Both the position numbers and the translations under genes were made by a program. A DNA stretch of 64,000 nt from JBMYTN01 sp049604415 (lineage in GTDB: Bacteria; Pseudomonadota; Alphaproteobacteria; Rhodospirillales; Rhodospirillaceae): the NCBI GenBank assembly GCA_049604415.1, contig JBMYTN010000007.1, positions 1 through 64,000 on the forward strand. Reading direction: 5' to 3'. This document shows positions 8,289-16,743 of the stretch, piece after piece. The notes beneath the pieces are model-generated. The model had not been told where the DNA came from. It did no database searches and saw only the letters and a program-made list of their open reading frames with translations. Each line of letters begins with the position of its first letter. Position 1 is the stretch's first letter.

Positions 8289-9917
8289 ATGACCCAACAA
8301 CCTTCTTACGAACAGATTCGAGCTGATCTTTTGGCCCGCTACCCCGAAGGCATGCTGCCCGGGGATATCGATCTGGAGCATGTGATCCAGCTGCGGATGC
8401 AAAACACCTACAACACCCATCTGGATGTGGCCCGGGCCATGGCCAAGGTGATGCGCGCCGACATGGCCGCCTATGACGAAGATTCCGCCAACTCCACCCA
8501 GTCCCTGGGTTGCTGGTCCGGTTTCCACGCTCAGCAAATGATCAAGGCGGTTAAGCGCCTGCGTGGCACCACCAAGGGCGCCTATGTCTATCTGTCCGGC
8601 TGGATGGTTGCCGGTCTGCGCAACCGCTGGGGTCACCTGCCCGACCAGTCCATGCATGAAAAGACTGCCGTGGCTGACCTGATCGAAGAGATCTATGTCT
8701 CTCTGCGCCAAGCCGATGAAGTGGGCCTGAACGACCTGTTTAAGGAGCTGAAGGCTGCCCGCGAAGCCAACGCCGCCCAAGACGTCATCGATGGCATCAT
8801 TTCCAAGATCGACAACTTCGAAAGCCATGTTGTTCCGATCATCGCCGATATCGATGCCGGTTTCGGTAATGAGCACGCCACCTATCTGCTCGCCAAAGAG
8901 CTGATCAAGGCCGGTGCCTGCTGCCTGCAGATCGAAAACCAGGTTTCCGATGCCAAGCAGTGCGGCCATCAGGACGGCAAGGTCACCGTGCCGCGCGAAG
9001 ACTTCATCGAAAAGCTGCGCGCTTGCCGCCTGGCCTTTGAAGAGATGGGTGTGGAAGACGGTGTCATCGTCGCCCGGACCGACAGCCTGGGCGCTGGTCT
9101 GACCCAGAAGATCCCCGTTTCGACCCAGCCCGGCGACATGGCCCATGAATATATCAAGTGGCTGAAGACCGAGCCGGTCACCGATGCCACCACCCTGGCC
9201 GATGGTGAAGTGACCCTGCAATGGGGTGGTCAAACCGTTCGTCCGCTGCGTCTGGCCAGTGGCCTGTTCCAGTTCAAGGAAGACACTGGCCGCGCCCGTG
9301 TGGTCGAGGACTGCATTGCCAGCCTGACCAAGGGTGGTGCTGACCTGTTGTGGATCGAAACCGCCACTCCGAATGTGGCCGAGATCGCTGGCATGGTGAA
9401 CGAGATCCGCGAAGTGGTTCCGAACGCCAAGCTGACCTACAACAACTCCCCGTCCTTCAACTGGACCCTGAACCTGCGCAAGCAAGTGCGCGCCGACTGG
9501 CTGGCCGAAGGCAAGATCACCGAGGCCGACTATCCGGAAGGCAATGCGCTGATGGGGGCCGAGTTCGACAGCTCTGAACTGGGTCAGGAAGCCGACAACC
9601 GTCTGCGTCGCTTCCAGGTCGACATCTCCACCCAGGCCGGTGTGTTCCACAACCTGATCACCCTGCCGACCTTCCACCTGACCGCCAAGAGCACCGACGA
9701 GCTCTCCCGTGGTTACTTCGGCGAAGACCGCATGCTGGCTTATGTCAACACGGTTCAGCGCGAAGAAATCCGTCGTGGCGTCAGTGCCGTGAAGCACCAG
9801 CACGAAGTCGGCAGCGACTTGGGCGACAGCTTCAAGGAAATGGTGTCCGGCGAGCGGGCCTTGAAGGCCGGTGGTGCCGCCAACACCATGAACCAGTTCG
9901 ACGCAGCTGCAGAGTAA
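8289..9917 (+). CDS. aceA: Isocitrate lyase (glyoxylate cycle)
   Basis: 542 residues; cleaves isocitrate to glyoxylate and succinate, allowing growth on acetate or fatty acids. The catalytic loop KQCGHQDGK begins at residue 223, with the metal-binding region ADIDAGFGNEHATY before it and TYNNSPSFNW later. The length (about 540) and sequence fit the longer bacterial isocitrate lyase subgroup rather than the E. coli 434-residue form. The ATG at 8289 was chosen because the upstream in-frame codons read through the operator region and do not resemble the family. The divergent ScfR-type regulator and intergenic operator suggest regulation by carbon source. Confidence 0.96.
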   Translation: MTQQPSYEQIRADLLARYPEGMLPGDIDLEHVIQLRMQNTYNTHLDVARAMAKVMRADMAAYDEDSANSTQSLGCWSGFHAQQMIKAVKRLRGTTKGAYVYLSGWMVAGLRNRWGHLPDQSMHEKTAVADLIEEIYVSLRQADEVGLNDLFKELKAAREANAAQDVIDGIISKIDNFESHVVPIIADIDAGFGNEHATYLLAKELIKAGACCLQIENQVSDAKQCGHQDGKVTVPREDFIEKLRACRLAFEEMGVEDGVIVARTDSLGAGLTQKIPVSTQPGDMAHEYIKWLKTEPVTDATTLADGEVTLQWGGQTVRPLRLASGLFQFKEDTGRARVVEDCIASLTKGGADLLWIETATPNVAEIAGMVNEIREVVPNAKLTYNNSPSFNWTLNLRKQVRADWLAEGKITEADYPEGNALMGAEFDSSELGQEADNRLRRFQVDISTQAGVFHNLITLPTFHLTAKSTDELSRGYFGEDRMLAYVNTVQREEIRRGVSAVKHQHEVGSDLGDSFKEMVSGERALKAGGAANTMNQFDAAAE

Positions 9918-9952
9918 AACCGCAGCAGAGTAAAATCGCAGCAGAGTAAACC
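9902..9952 (+). repeat. Three short tandem repeats at the aceA stop codon
   Basis: The last codons and stop of aceA (CGCAGCTGCAGAGTAAAAC) are followed by two 16-base copies, CGCAGCAGAGTAAAAT (9921-9936) and CGCAGCAGAGTAAACC (9937-9952). Each copy repeats the CAGAGTAA that ends aceA. It looks like slippage duplication of the gene's 3' end, placed just before the ribosome binding site of the next small gene. Confidence 0.7.
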
Positions 9953-9966
9953 AAGGAGCCTCCCCC

Positions 9967-10197
9967 ATGAACATGATGCAGTCCAAAGTCGAAATCGACG
10001 AAGCCCAGCAAGACACTGATGTGGAACAAAGCATCCGTCAGGTTGCCAATGACCTCCACCGTCTGAACCAGTCCATCACCAAGGCTGTTGAAGCGGGTGC
10101 CACCGTCGAGCTGCTGCGTGGGTCTCGCTATCACTGCGGCACCGGTCGCTGGGGTGACCAAATGGTCCCCGTGGTCCGGGTCCCCGAGACCAACTAA
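9967..10197 (+). CDS. Small conserved-looking protein downstream of aceA
   Basis: 76 residues, not recognised. It starts with MNMMQSKVEIDEAQQDTDVEQ, continues as a probable helix (IRQVANDLHRLNQSITKAVEAG) and ends in a short basic, Gly/Trp-containing part (RYHCGTGRWGDQMVPVVRV). A ribosome binding site AAGGAG lies just upstream, and codon use matches aceA. Only 49 bases separate it from aceA, and a strong terminator follows, so the two form one transcription unit. No signal peptide or membrane segment. Function unknown; a role tied to isocitrate lyase is possible from context alone. Confidence 0.75.
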   Translation: MNMMQSKVEIDEAQQDTDVEQSIRQVANDLHRLNQSITKAVEAGATVELLRGSRYHCGTGRWGDQMVPVVRVPETN

Positions 10198-10209
10198 TAC
10201 CGTGTAAAG

Positions 10210-10248
10210 GAAACGCCCCCTGCTCGGGTCTGAGCGGGGGGCGTTTTC
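10210..10248 (+). terminator. Intrinsic terminator after the aceA unit
   Basis: A GC-rich stem, AACGCCCCCTGCTC pairing with GAGCGGGGGGCGTT with one mismatch, ends in a T-run (GTTTTCTATT). It closes the aceA transcription unit. Confidence 0.85.
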
Positions 10249-10301
10249 TATTCTAGAGCGGGCAATGTATGATGCGGTCCCATTCGGGACCTTTTTTTGG
10301 T

Positions 10302-11183
10302 TCAGATGTTGGGAGTGGCGCGCCGGTCCAGATAACGCAGCGCCCCAATGATCGGCAGGGTCACCAGATACATGGTGATGCCATAGATCCCGGAGGGCAG
10401 GCTGAAGGGCGCCATGCCGCTGGCTTGCTCGACAATCAAGGTGCCCACTGCAATGCCCAAAGTGCCGTTTTGGATCCCGGTTTCCAGGGAAATGGCGATG
10501 GCTTCTGGTCGGGGCAGGGCGAGCAGCCGGGACAGGCCAAAGCCCAGTGCCAGCATGATCAGGTTCAAGGCCACCAGCAAGGGTGCCAAGGTCCCGACAT
10601 TGTTGACAAAGGTGGTCCAATTGGCCGCCAGCGCCCCGACAATGATCAGGGCAAACAAGGCGGTGGCGACCAGGGAAAACGGCTTGTCGGCCCGCTTGGC
10701 AAAGCTCGGCAGAAAGTTGCGCAGGACCATGCCCAGGCCCACCGGGATTGCCGTAATCAACATCATGGTCACTGCCAGGGCGGAGACATTGATGTCCGGG
10801 CCATCCTGACCCATGAAATGCTCGACCGACGCGCTGGTCAGCAGCGGCACGCTGATCACCGCGACCAGGCTGACCACGGCGGTTAAGGTCACCGACAGCG
10901 CCACCGCCCCGCCTGCAAGCTTGGTGAGGAAATTGCTGGTCACCCCGCCGGGGCTAAGCGCCAGGATCATCACCCCGACCGCCAGTTCCGGGGGCAAAGG
11001 CAGAACCAGCAGCAAGAGCACCGCCATGATCGGCAGCAAGATCAACTGCGCAACCATGCCGACCGTAAAGGCCATGGGCATGGTGACCACGCGGCGGAAG
11101 TCCTCGATGGTCAGGCCGACGCCCAGCGAAAACATGATGAATGCCAGCGACAGTGGCAGCACGACATCTAAGATCAAATCCAT
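10302..11183 (-). CDS. Bile acid:sodium symporter (BASS) family transporter
   Basis: About 293 residues with roughly nine or ten hydrophobic segments. The pattern LSLAFIMFSLGVGLTIEDF near the N-terminus, ALSPGGVTSNFLTKLAGG and ETGIQNGTLGIAVG are hallmarks of the SBF/BASS family (the conserved SPGG and E-x-G-x-Q-N regions). The start at 11183 was chosen so that the first membrane segment begins directly; the in-frame upstream codons are not hydrophobic or conserved. The substrate is likely an organic anion such as a keto acid or sterol-like compound, not determinable here. Stands alone between the aceA unit and the CDF gene. Confidence 0.88.
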   Translation of the reverse strand: MDLILDVVLPLSLAFIMFSLGVGLTIEDFRRVVTMPMAFTVGMVAQLILLPIMAVLLLLVLPLPPELAVGVMILALSPGGVTSNFLTKLAGGAVALSVTLTAVVSLVAVISVPLLTSASVEHFMGQDGPDINVSALAVTMMLITAIPVGLGMVLRNFLPSFAKRADKPFSLVATALFALIIVGALAANWTTFVNNVGTLAPLLVALNLIMLALGFGLSRLLALPRPEAIAISLETGIQNGTLGIAVGTLIVEQASGMAPFSLPSGIYGITMYLVTLPIIGALRYLDRRATPNI

Positions 11184-11345
11184 GAAACCGGACGTCCCAT
11201 TCGTACAGTGGAGGAAGGTCCGATGGATTTGGTGCACCGCACCCGGCCTGATAAGGCCTCGGTTTTGCCCTTCGCCTGAAAAAGCGCCGCATGTGACAGG
11301 GAAAAAGTTGGGGTGAAGGGTGTTCTTGACCGCCTATGGCCCCGT

Positions 11346-12206
11346 CTATGCAGTGCCATGGGCGGTCATGCGGGCCTCTGCGATATCGCCCCGGGCATCG
11401 CGGATGATGATCCAAGAGGATTGGAGAAACAGAGCGGCAATACCAATGGCCACGATCAAATCTGGCCAGGATGTTCCGGTAAACGCCACCAGGAGTGCAG
11501 CCACCACCACGGCGGCATTGCCAATGGCATCATTGCGAGAGAAAAGCCACACCGCGCGCATATTCGCATCACCGGATCGATGGGGGATCAGCACGAGGGC
11601 AGCCGCCACATTCACCGCCAGGGCGATCAGCGCCAAAACTCCCATCAGTTCGGCTTCGACCGGCTTTTGCGCGATTACGGTCCAAAGGGTGCTGGCGAGG
11701 ACACCCACGCCAAGCACGCCAAGGAACAGGCCCTGTATCAGGGCGGAGCGGGCACGCCAGAGCAAACTCCACCCAATTGCAAGCAGACCCAAGAGAGTGA
11801 TCAGCCCATCGCCGATAAAATCTAGAGCATCTGCCTTTAAAGCTTGGGAGCCCGCGATAAAGCCGCCGACCATCTCGATGATGCCATAGCCAACATTCAA
11901 TCCGATCACGATCCAAAGGGCACGCTGGTAACCCGGGGTCAAATGTGGCTTCGGTGTGGGCGCGCCAATGTCTGCTCCACGCTCTGGGCCCGACGGTAAG
12001 AGGTCCAGGTGATAGCCTGCCTGGGTAACAGCCGCTTCGACATCCCCAAGCCGCTGATCATCAGCCGGTAACTCGAGCGTGAGAATGCTGGTCGCCGTGG
12101 ATATCCGGGCATTCGCCACACCGGCGGAGCGCACGGCTTTGTCGATCTTCGCTGCACATGAAGCACAATCCATACCGGTCACGCGGTACTGAACAGAGTA
12201 GGTCAA
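11346..12206 (-). CDS. HMA-CDF fusion cation transporter
   Basis: 286 residues. An N-terminal heavy-metal-associated domain with GMDCASC (residues 11-17) is joined to a six-helix cation-diffusion-facilitator-like membrane domain. The second membrane helix carries DALDFIGD in place of the usual HxxxD pair. The fifth has SRNDAIGN, which keeps one Asp but lacks the second canonical ligand four residues before it. This matches a CDF subgroup I have seen annotated simply as cation transporter. Translation most likely starts at the TTG at 12206, preceded by GGAGAGG nine bases upstream; no ATG or GTG gives the complete HMA domain. Probably exports a divalent or soft metal ion; the metal is not known. 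Confidence 0.8.
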   Translation of the reverse strand: MTYSVQYRVTGMDCASCAAKIDKAVRSAGVANARISTATSILTLELPADDQRLGDVEAAVTQAGYHLDLLPSGPERGADIGAPTPKPHLTPGYQRALWIVIGLNVGYGIIEMVGGFIAGSQALKADALDFIGDGLITLLGLLAIGWSLLWRARSALIQGLFLGVLGVGVLASTLWTVIAQKPVEAELMGVLALIALAVNVAAALVLIPHRSGDANMRAVWLFSRNDAIGNAAVVVAALLVAFTGTSWPDLIVAIGIAALFLQSSWIIIRDARGDIAEARMTAHGTA

Positions 12207-12234
12207 GTTTGCGGGTCCTCTCCATCACCGCAGC

Positions 12235-12486
12235 CTAGGACTTGCCCGTGCGCAAGGCCTTCAGCGCTTTGAGGCCATGTTTGCGTTGGCTCCGGGCAGC
12301 GTCAATGCGATCGGTCAATCTGTTTCGCAGCTCGGCATTTTTGCTGCGGTCCCGCTTGGCTTTTAGTTTTCGGATCCGCTTGCGCAGGCGCTTGAGCGCC
12401 AGTTGCAGGGCCTCGCGCCGCTTGGTCTTCTCTGGGCTTTCCTGGGCGCGGTTAATCAAACGCCGGATGTCACGGATCAGTCCCAT
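12235..12486 (-). CDS. Small basic coiled-coil protein
   Basis: 83 residues, very rich in Arg, Lys and Leu (LQLALKRLRKRIRKLKAKRDR), predicted as a continuous charged helix. Not recognised as a named family. It overlaps the end of the Na/Pi cotransporter gene by 17 bases and has a strong AAGGAGGCCCGC site before its ATG, so it is translated, probably coupled to the transporter. It could bind nucleic acid or the cytoplasmic PhoU-like domain of its neighbour; this is a guess from charge and context. Confidence 0.7.
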   Translation of the reverse strand: MGLIRDIRRLINRAQESPEKTKRREALQLALKRLRKRIRKLKAKRDRSKNAELRNRLTDRIDAARSQRKHGLKALKALRTGKS

Positions 12487-14263
12487 GCGGGCCTCCTTGC
12501 GCTGCGGCTAATTCCCGCAAATCGGTTTCGTCCAGCGCGAGATCCTCCAGCGGCACCGTATCAGCAGGGGCGAGAATAATAGCCGCTGCTTCTGCCAAGG
12601 ATAGCACCATGGCGCGCACATAGCCCGCATCATTGACCAGCGATGTGGCCAGCGCCCCGGTGAGGATCTTGTCCGATACCATCCGGGCCAATCGGCCATC
12701 GGCAAAGGGATCCTTGCGGACCAAAGCCAGTTTGGCGTCGTCCAACAGCAAGATGTCCCGGGCCGAGCGGCCTTGGCTGCGCAGATGCTCCACGGCGGCG
12801 AGCATCTCCACCACCTGGCTGCGCAGAGCGACATATTCTTCCCGTGCGGCCTCAGGTCCCGTGGCACCAATGCCAGAGGCGTTGCGGTGCAAATGCTTGG
12901 CGGCTTTGACCACCTGGGCCAGCAGATTGGTGCCGCGATAAAGCTGCATCAGATCGGCCGCATGGGTATTGTCCGCATTGGCGGCGGCCCGCGAAATATA
13001 TTCGGTCAGAGCCCCATGCAGCGGTTTGAACTGGCGGTCATAGAGGTCCTGGGGCACCAGAGTGGCCGAGGGCGGTGGGCTGTCTGCCACCTCCTCTTTG
13101 CTTTTAGGATCCACCGCCAGGATTTCTCCGACGATCTTGCCGCTCCGGGCCAGCAGGCGTTCGGCTTCTTTGCGGGCGGCTTCCTGGGCGGTTTCCGGGA
13201 ATTTTAGCGCTGCTCTATCCAGATAGCGCGGCTTGGCCAGCTTGTCGCGCTTATCCGGGATCAGCTTTGGCAGGAGCCGTTCCAACACGCCGACCAAGGG
13301 CACCACCAGAATCAGCCCGGCGAGATTGAACAGCGTATGGAACAAAGCCAGCCGCAAGGTCATGTCATCGGGGCCGAGGCCGATCCATTGCGCGCCGAAC
13401 TCCACGGCCCAAACAAAGCCGGGCAGGGCGGCCAAGGCGACAAAGCCGGTCAGGCCATTGAACACCAAATGGGCAGCCGCCAAGCGCCGCCCGCCAACCT
13501 CGGCCCCCAAAGCGCCGATGATGGCGGTTACGGTGGTGCCAACATTGGCCCCGACGGCCAGGGCCAAAGCAAGATCATAGGAGATCTGATTGCTGGCCAG
13601 GGCGGTCAAGATCAGGATCAAGGTGGCGTGACTGGATTGCATAACCACCGTGGCCACCGCCCCCAGCCCGGCATAGATCAGCAGGCCGGTGAAGCCGGGG
13701 ACGGCAAAGGCGCTGAGGTCAATGGCCCCGCGCAGGACCTCGAAGCCGTCTTTCATCTCCTGGATGCCCAGGAACAGAAAGCCGATCCCGGCCAGGGCCA
13801 GACCCGCCCCACGCACCCCGCCCCGGGAGAAGCTGAGCATGGCCCCAACCGCCAGCATGGGTAAAGCGAGGGTTGCCATATCGACTTTGAACCCATAGGC
13901 CGCCACCAGCCACGCCCCGGTCGTGGTGCCCAGATTGGCCCCGAGAATGATGCCAATGCCACCCCTTAGGCCCAGCATGCCGGCAGACAGGAAGGTGATG
14001 GCCAGCACGGAGACCAGCGAGCTGGATTGCACCAGAGCGGTTGCAACCAGACCAAACAGAATGGCAGAGCTTAAGCGTCCGGCACATTTTTCCAGGAGGG
14101 ATTCCAACAGGCCGCCGGTGAAGGCCCGGAAGCCATCTTCCAGAAACCGCATGCCGAACAAAAACAGGGCGATGCCCGCTGCGATCTGCGCGGCATTCGG
14201 GTCCGAGATAGCAATCCAGGCCAGCAAGGCGGCGAGGATAAAGATGGTTATGCGCCCGGCCAT
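12470..14263 (-). CDS. Na/Pi-cotransporter family protein with PhoU-like C-terminus
   Basis: About 597 residues. The two repeats of the Na/Pi cotransporter fold carry the QSS motifs VQSSSLVSVLAITF and MQSSHATLILILTAL, with GANLGTTTGAWL and GANVGTTVTAI. From about residue 380 on, the protein is soluble and helical, like the PhoU domain fused in bacterial YjbB/NptA-type proteins. The start at 14263 is fixed by GAGGG at 14270-14274; the in-frame ATG at 14269 would touch the binding site. It probably exports or exchanges phosphate. A small basic protein gene overlaps its 3' end. Confidence 0.9.
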   Translation of the reverse strand: MAGRITIFILAALLAWIAISDPNAAQIAAGIALFLFGMRFLEDGFRAFTGGLLESLLEKCAGRLSSAILFGLVATALVQSSSLVSVLAITFLSAGMLGLRGGIGIILGANLGTTTGAWLVAAYGFKVDMATLALPMLAVGAMLSFSRGGVRGAGLALAGIGFLFLGIQEMKDGFEVLRGAIDLSAFAVPGFTGLLIYAGLGAVATVVMQSSHATLILILTALASNQISYDLALALAVGANVGTTVTAIIGALGAEVGGRRLAAAHLVFNGLTGFVALAALPGFVWAVEFGAQWIGLGPDDMTLRLALFHTLFNLAGLILVVPLVGVLERLLPKLIPDKRDKLAKPRYLDRAALKFPETAQEAARKEAERLLARSGKIVGEILAVDPKSKEEVADSPPPSATLVPQDLYDRQFKPLHGALTEYISRAAANADNTHAADLMQLYRGTNLLAQVVKAAKHLHRNASGIGATGPEAAREEYVALRSQVVEMLAAVEHLRSQGRSARDILLLDDAKLALVRKDPFADGRLARMVSDKILTGALATSLVNDAGYVRAMVLSLAEAAAIILAPADTVPLEDLALDETDLRELAAAQGGPHGTDP

Positions 14264-14497
14264 GATCATCCCTCAGCTGAACTGTCCGACAGAGCAATGA
14301 CTGCTCGGACGCTTGATTGTGACAGTTTTGTTGCAAGCCAAATGGTAAGCCGAAGGTCTGCTTTGGGCAACCAGACGAAAGGGATGATGGCGTCAAACTT
14401 ACCGTATGAATTTCGAACAAAACAGAAACAAACTTGATTCTGACGGCATATTTCCGTACATTGATGGGGTGAAAGCGAACTGATCGGGAAAATCACC

Positions 14498-14773
14498 ATG
14501 TCCAGAACAGAGCGGTTGGAGGCGCGCATTGCCCCCGATGTCCAGGCCCTGCTGAAACGGGCCGCCGAGCTGGAAGGCGTGTCCCTATCGGCTTATGTGG
14601 TAAAAGCTGCCCGCGATGCCGCCGTCAGGACCATTGAAGACGCTGAGATCTTGCGCCTGTCACGGGAAGACCAGGAAAGCGTTGCCAAGGCGATCACCGC
14701 GCCTCCACCACTCGCCCCGTCCATGGAGCGTGCTCTGGCGCGCTACCGGTCCATGGTCTCTGAATCCTCGTGA
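14498..14773 (+). CDS. DUF1778 (TacA-like) antitoxin
   Basis: 91 residues. A ribbon-helix-helix N-terminus (RLEARIAPDVQALLKRAAEL, then SLSAYVVKAARDAA) is followed by a C-terminal tail with LSREDQESVAKAI, typical of DUF1778 antitoxins that wrap around GNAT toxins. It should bind and neutralise the acetyltransferase encoded by the overlapping downstream gene and repress the shared promoter. Its stop and the toxin's GTG start overlap in GTGA (14770-14773). No clear palindromic operator was identified upstream. Confidence 0.9.
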   Translation: MSRTERLEARIAPDVQALLKRAAELEGVSLSAYVVKAARDAAVRTIEDAEILRLSREDQESVAKAITAPPPLAPSMERALARYRSMVSESS

Positions 14774-15276
14774 CTGGCCCTTACCGGATTGTTCGACTGG
14801 AGAAGTCCCATGACCGGAGGTTCTTTGACTGCGGTGTGGAGGCGTTGAACCGGTATTTCCACCAGCATATCAGCCAAGACATGCGGCGGCGGATCGCCAA
14901 TGGCTTTGTTGCTCTGGATCCTCAGGACAGGATCGCCGGATTTTACACCCTGAGTGCAACGGGGCTTTTGCTCAATGAACTGGGTGAAGACTGGCGGCGT
15001 AAATTGCCACGCTATCCCATGGTGCCCGCTGGTCTGATTGGTCGGCTGGCTGTCGATCACTCTTGCAAGGGCGTAGGGTTGGGCTCTGTCTTGATCGTCG
15101 ATGCCATCCGCCGCTTAAGCCATGCGGACCCGGCGGTGCATGTTTTGGTGGTTGATGCGAAAGACCAAGAGGCTGTGGCGTTTTATCGCCATTTCGGCTT
15201 TATGCGCCTGGACAGTCGGCCCTTGAGCCTGTTTCTGCCGCTGTCGGAGGCCTTAAAGAAATCCATAACGGGCTAA
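14770..15276 (+). CDS. GNAT-family toxin (TacT/AtaT-type)
   Basis: 168 residues, GTG start overlapping the antitoxin stop. The sequence FFDCGVEALNRYFHQHISQD, then PAGLIGRLAVDHSCKGVGLGSVLI (acetyl-CoA loop of the Q/RxxGxG type) and VVDAKDQEAVAFYRHFGFM, is the standard pattern of toxins that acetylate aminoacyl-tRNA and block translation. The FYRHFGF block carries the conserved Tyr of these enzymes. It pairs with the DUF1778 antitoxin directly upstream. The gene has ordinary GC and codon use for the window, so the module may be long resident. Confidence 0.9.
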   Translation: MTGPYRIVRLEKSHDRRFFDCGVEALNRYFHQHISQDMRRRIANGFVALDPQDRIAGFYTLSATGLLLNELGEDWRRKLPRYPMVPAGLIGRLAVDHSCKGVGLGSVLIVDAIRRLSHADPAVHVLVVDAKDQEAVAFYRHFGFMRLDSRPLSLFLPLSEALKKSITG

Positions 15277-15302
15277 AGGGTCGTCTCTTCTTATTCTTGT
15301 GT

Positions 15303-15710
15303 TTACGATCCCGGGCCGATCTCCTCGACCGTGACTTCGTCTGGATAAAACGCGATCAGCCCGCTTAGGACCTCGGCGAAGTCGAAGGCAGCGGCATAGG
15401 ACCAGGCGATGGGATCGTCAGAGCCCTCAACGCGGAAATAGCGCGCATCGCCCTTCAGGGGGCAGTGGGTTCCCTTGCCCTCGACCGGGATCAGGGGGGC
15501 CATGATGTCCCCCTGCGGCAAATAAAACACCGGATCATAAATGTCCCTGCCGACCTCCGTGACCCTTAGGGCTGCCTGGCTTTCAGCCAAGGTCATGCCA
15601 TTGCGATGGACCCGGACTGTGCGCGGCACTGGCTTGACGCGCATGAAATGCCTGGGCTCATCGGGGTTGTGGATCGTCTGGGTCGACAGAGTGATGTCCG
15701 GGTGGCTCAT
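15303..15710 (-). CDS. DUF427 domain protein (second copy), end of the hox operon
   Basis: 135 residues. YDPVFYLPQGDI, KGTHCPLKGDARYF and AWSYAAAFDFAEVLSGLIAFY are the DUF427 core. It is shorter than the copy at 5215-5703 and carries a different N-terminus. It starts 15 bases after the stop of the hoxI-like gene and runs in the same direction, so it is probably the last gene of the hydrogenase operon. No signal peptide or metal-binding cluster is evident. Function unknown; the position suggests an accessory role in redox metabolism or simple hitch-hiking. Confidence 0.85.
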   Translation of the reverse strand: MSHPDITLSTQTIHNPDEPRHFMRVKPVPRTVRVHRNGMTLAESQAALRVTEVGRDIYDPVFYLPQGDIMAPLIPVEGKGTHCPLKGDARYFRVEGSDDPIAWSYAAAFDFAEVLSGLIAFYPDEVTVEEIGPGS

Positions 15711-15725
15711 GGTCTTCTTTTCGCT

Positions 15726-16253
15726 CTACATTCGCCCCTTGCCGCCAGAGCTGATATAGTCGGACAGGGCCATTTGCTGCTTGCTGATCTCATTGGCAGT
15801 GTGGTGCACCCGCTTGATCACGGCGCGCATGAAATCGAACATCAGTCTTGGATGCTGGGTGATCAAGGGCTCGATGTCGGATTCCCGGAACTGTAGCACT
15901 GTGGCCTGGGTCAGGGCCATCACCCCCTGGCGATGCTCGGTGCCGTCAATGCAGCTCAACTCGCCGACCAGATCGCCTTTTTCCAAAGTGTGGATGATGC
16001 CCGGATTGTCTGGATTGGACTGATTGCGCACTCGGGCCAGACGGCCTTCCTCGATCAAAAAGAAGCTGGCGCTCTTCTCGCCCTGGCGGAACAGATATTC
16101 ATTGGGGGACAGGGTCAGTTCGATACAGGCCCGGTTGGCGAGAATCTGCGCGCCCTCGGCCCCGATATAGCTGCCGATGGGCGCCCGGTGGATCAGGTCG
16201 GCCAGTCTTGTGGCTTCCTGGGAATCATGGGCAAGCTTGCGAGCCTCGGTCAT
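15726..16253 (-). CDS. hoxI: HoxI-like cyclic-nucleotide-binding-domain protein
   Basis: 175 residues from the ATG at 16253, which follows AAAGG; a longer form from 16313 would overlap hoxW and is less likely. The central part is a cNMP-binding beta-barrel: NEYLFRQGEKSASFFLIEEGRLARV, LEKGDLVGELSCIDGTEHRQGVMALTQATVL. There is no C-terminal helix-turn-helix, so it is not a Crp regulator. The position directly after hoxFUYHW matches the hoxI gene of the Ralstonia eutropha soluble hydrogenase operon, whose product is a small subunit reported to serve NADPH-dependent activation. The assignment rests on fold plus gene order. Confidence 0.78.
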   Translation of the reverse strand: MTEARKLAHDSQEATRLADLIHRAPIGSYIGAEGAQILANRACIELTLSPNEYLFRQGEKSASFFLIEEGRLARVRNQSNPDNPGIIHTLEKGDLVGELSCIDGTEHRQGVMALTQATVLQFRESDIEPLITQHPRLMFDFMRAVIKRVHHTANEISKQQMALSDYISSGGKGRM

Positions 16254-16257
16254 CTGT

Positions 16258-16743
16258 TTATCGCCTTTCCTGTTGGAACAGCTGAATGGCCTGAGCGAGA
16301 TTGCGTTTGGCATCTTCGGTCAGGCCAAGCTTCAGCTCCCATTCATAGCCTTTGATGGTGAGAAGCTGCACCTCCGGCACGGTCCCAAAACAGGTCTGGC
16401 AGGTCGCCATGATGGTTGGGATCGACAGAGCATGGGAGGTGAAGCTGGAATCCATGCGCGGGAAGACGGCCTCAAGATGCACGCTGTCGACCTCTGGGGC
16501 CTTGGTTGCATCGACGAACAGGACCCGGCGTTTGCTGCGGATCAGATCGGCGTCTTCCAACTGCAATTGGTAATGCTGAACGGTTTCGGCCTGTGGGCAG
16601 ACTGTGCTCTCCTCCAGCCACTCGATGAAGGCCCAGCCTAGCCCGTCATCCTGCCGCCCAACATTGCCAATCCCGTAGATCAGACAATCCGGATGATCAT
16701 AGGAGGCCAGGCGCACCCCGCCCTTAGCCGCGCATACGTTCAT
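16258..16743 (-). CDS. hoxW: Hydrogenase maturation endopeptidase HoxW
   Basis: 161 residues. The opening CLIYGIGNVGRQDDGLGWAFIEWL contains the metal-sensing GxGNxxxxDDGxG signature of HycI/HybD/HoxW-type proteases, and VLFVDATKAP supplies the second acidic residue. It should remove the C-terminal peptide of HoxH after nickel insertion. The ATG at 16743 overlaps the hoxH 3' end by 20 bases. The C-terminal part holds an unusual TIMATCQTCFG segment; Cys residues there are not required in the family as far as I know. Confidence 0.9.
   Translation of the reverse strand: MNVCAAKGGVRLASYDHPDCLIYGIGNVGRQDDGLGWAFIEWLEESTVCPQAETVQHYQLQLEDADLIRSKRRVLFVDATKAPEVDSVHLEAVFPRMDSSFTSHALSIPTIMATCQTCFGTVPEVQLLTIKGYEWELKLGLTEDAKRNLAQAIQLFQQERR

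Noticed and set aside
8283..10034. Long open frame of 583 codons on the minus strand opposite aceA
   Set aside because: Shadow frame caused by the codon bias of aceA; no family match and no ribosome binding site.
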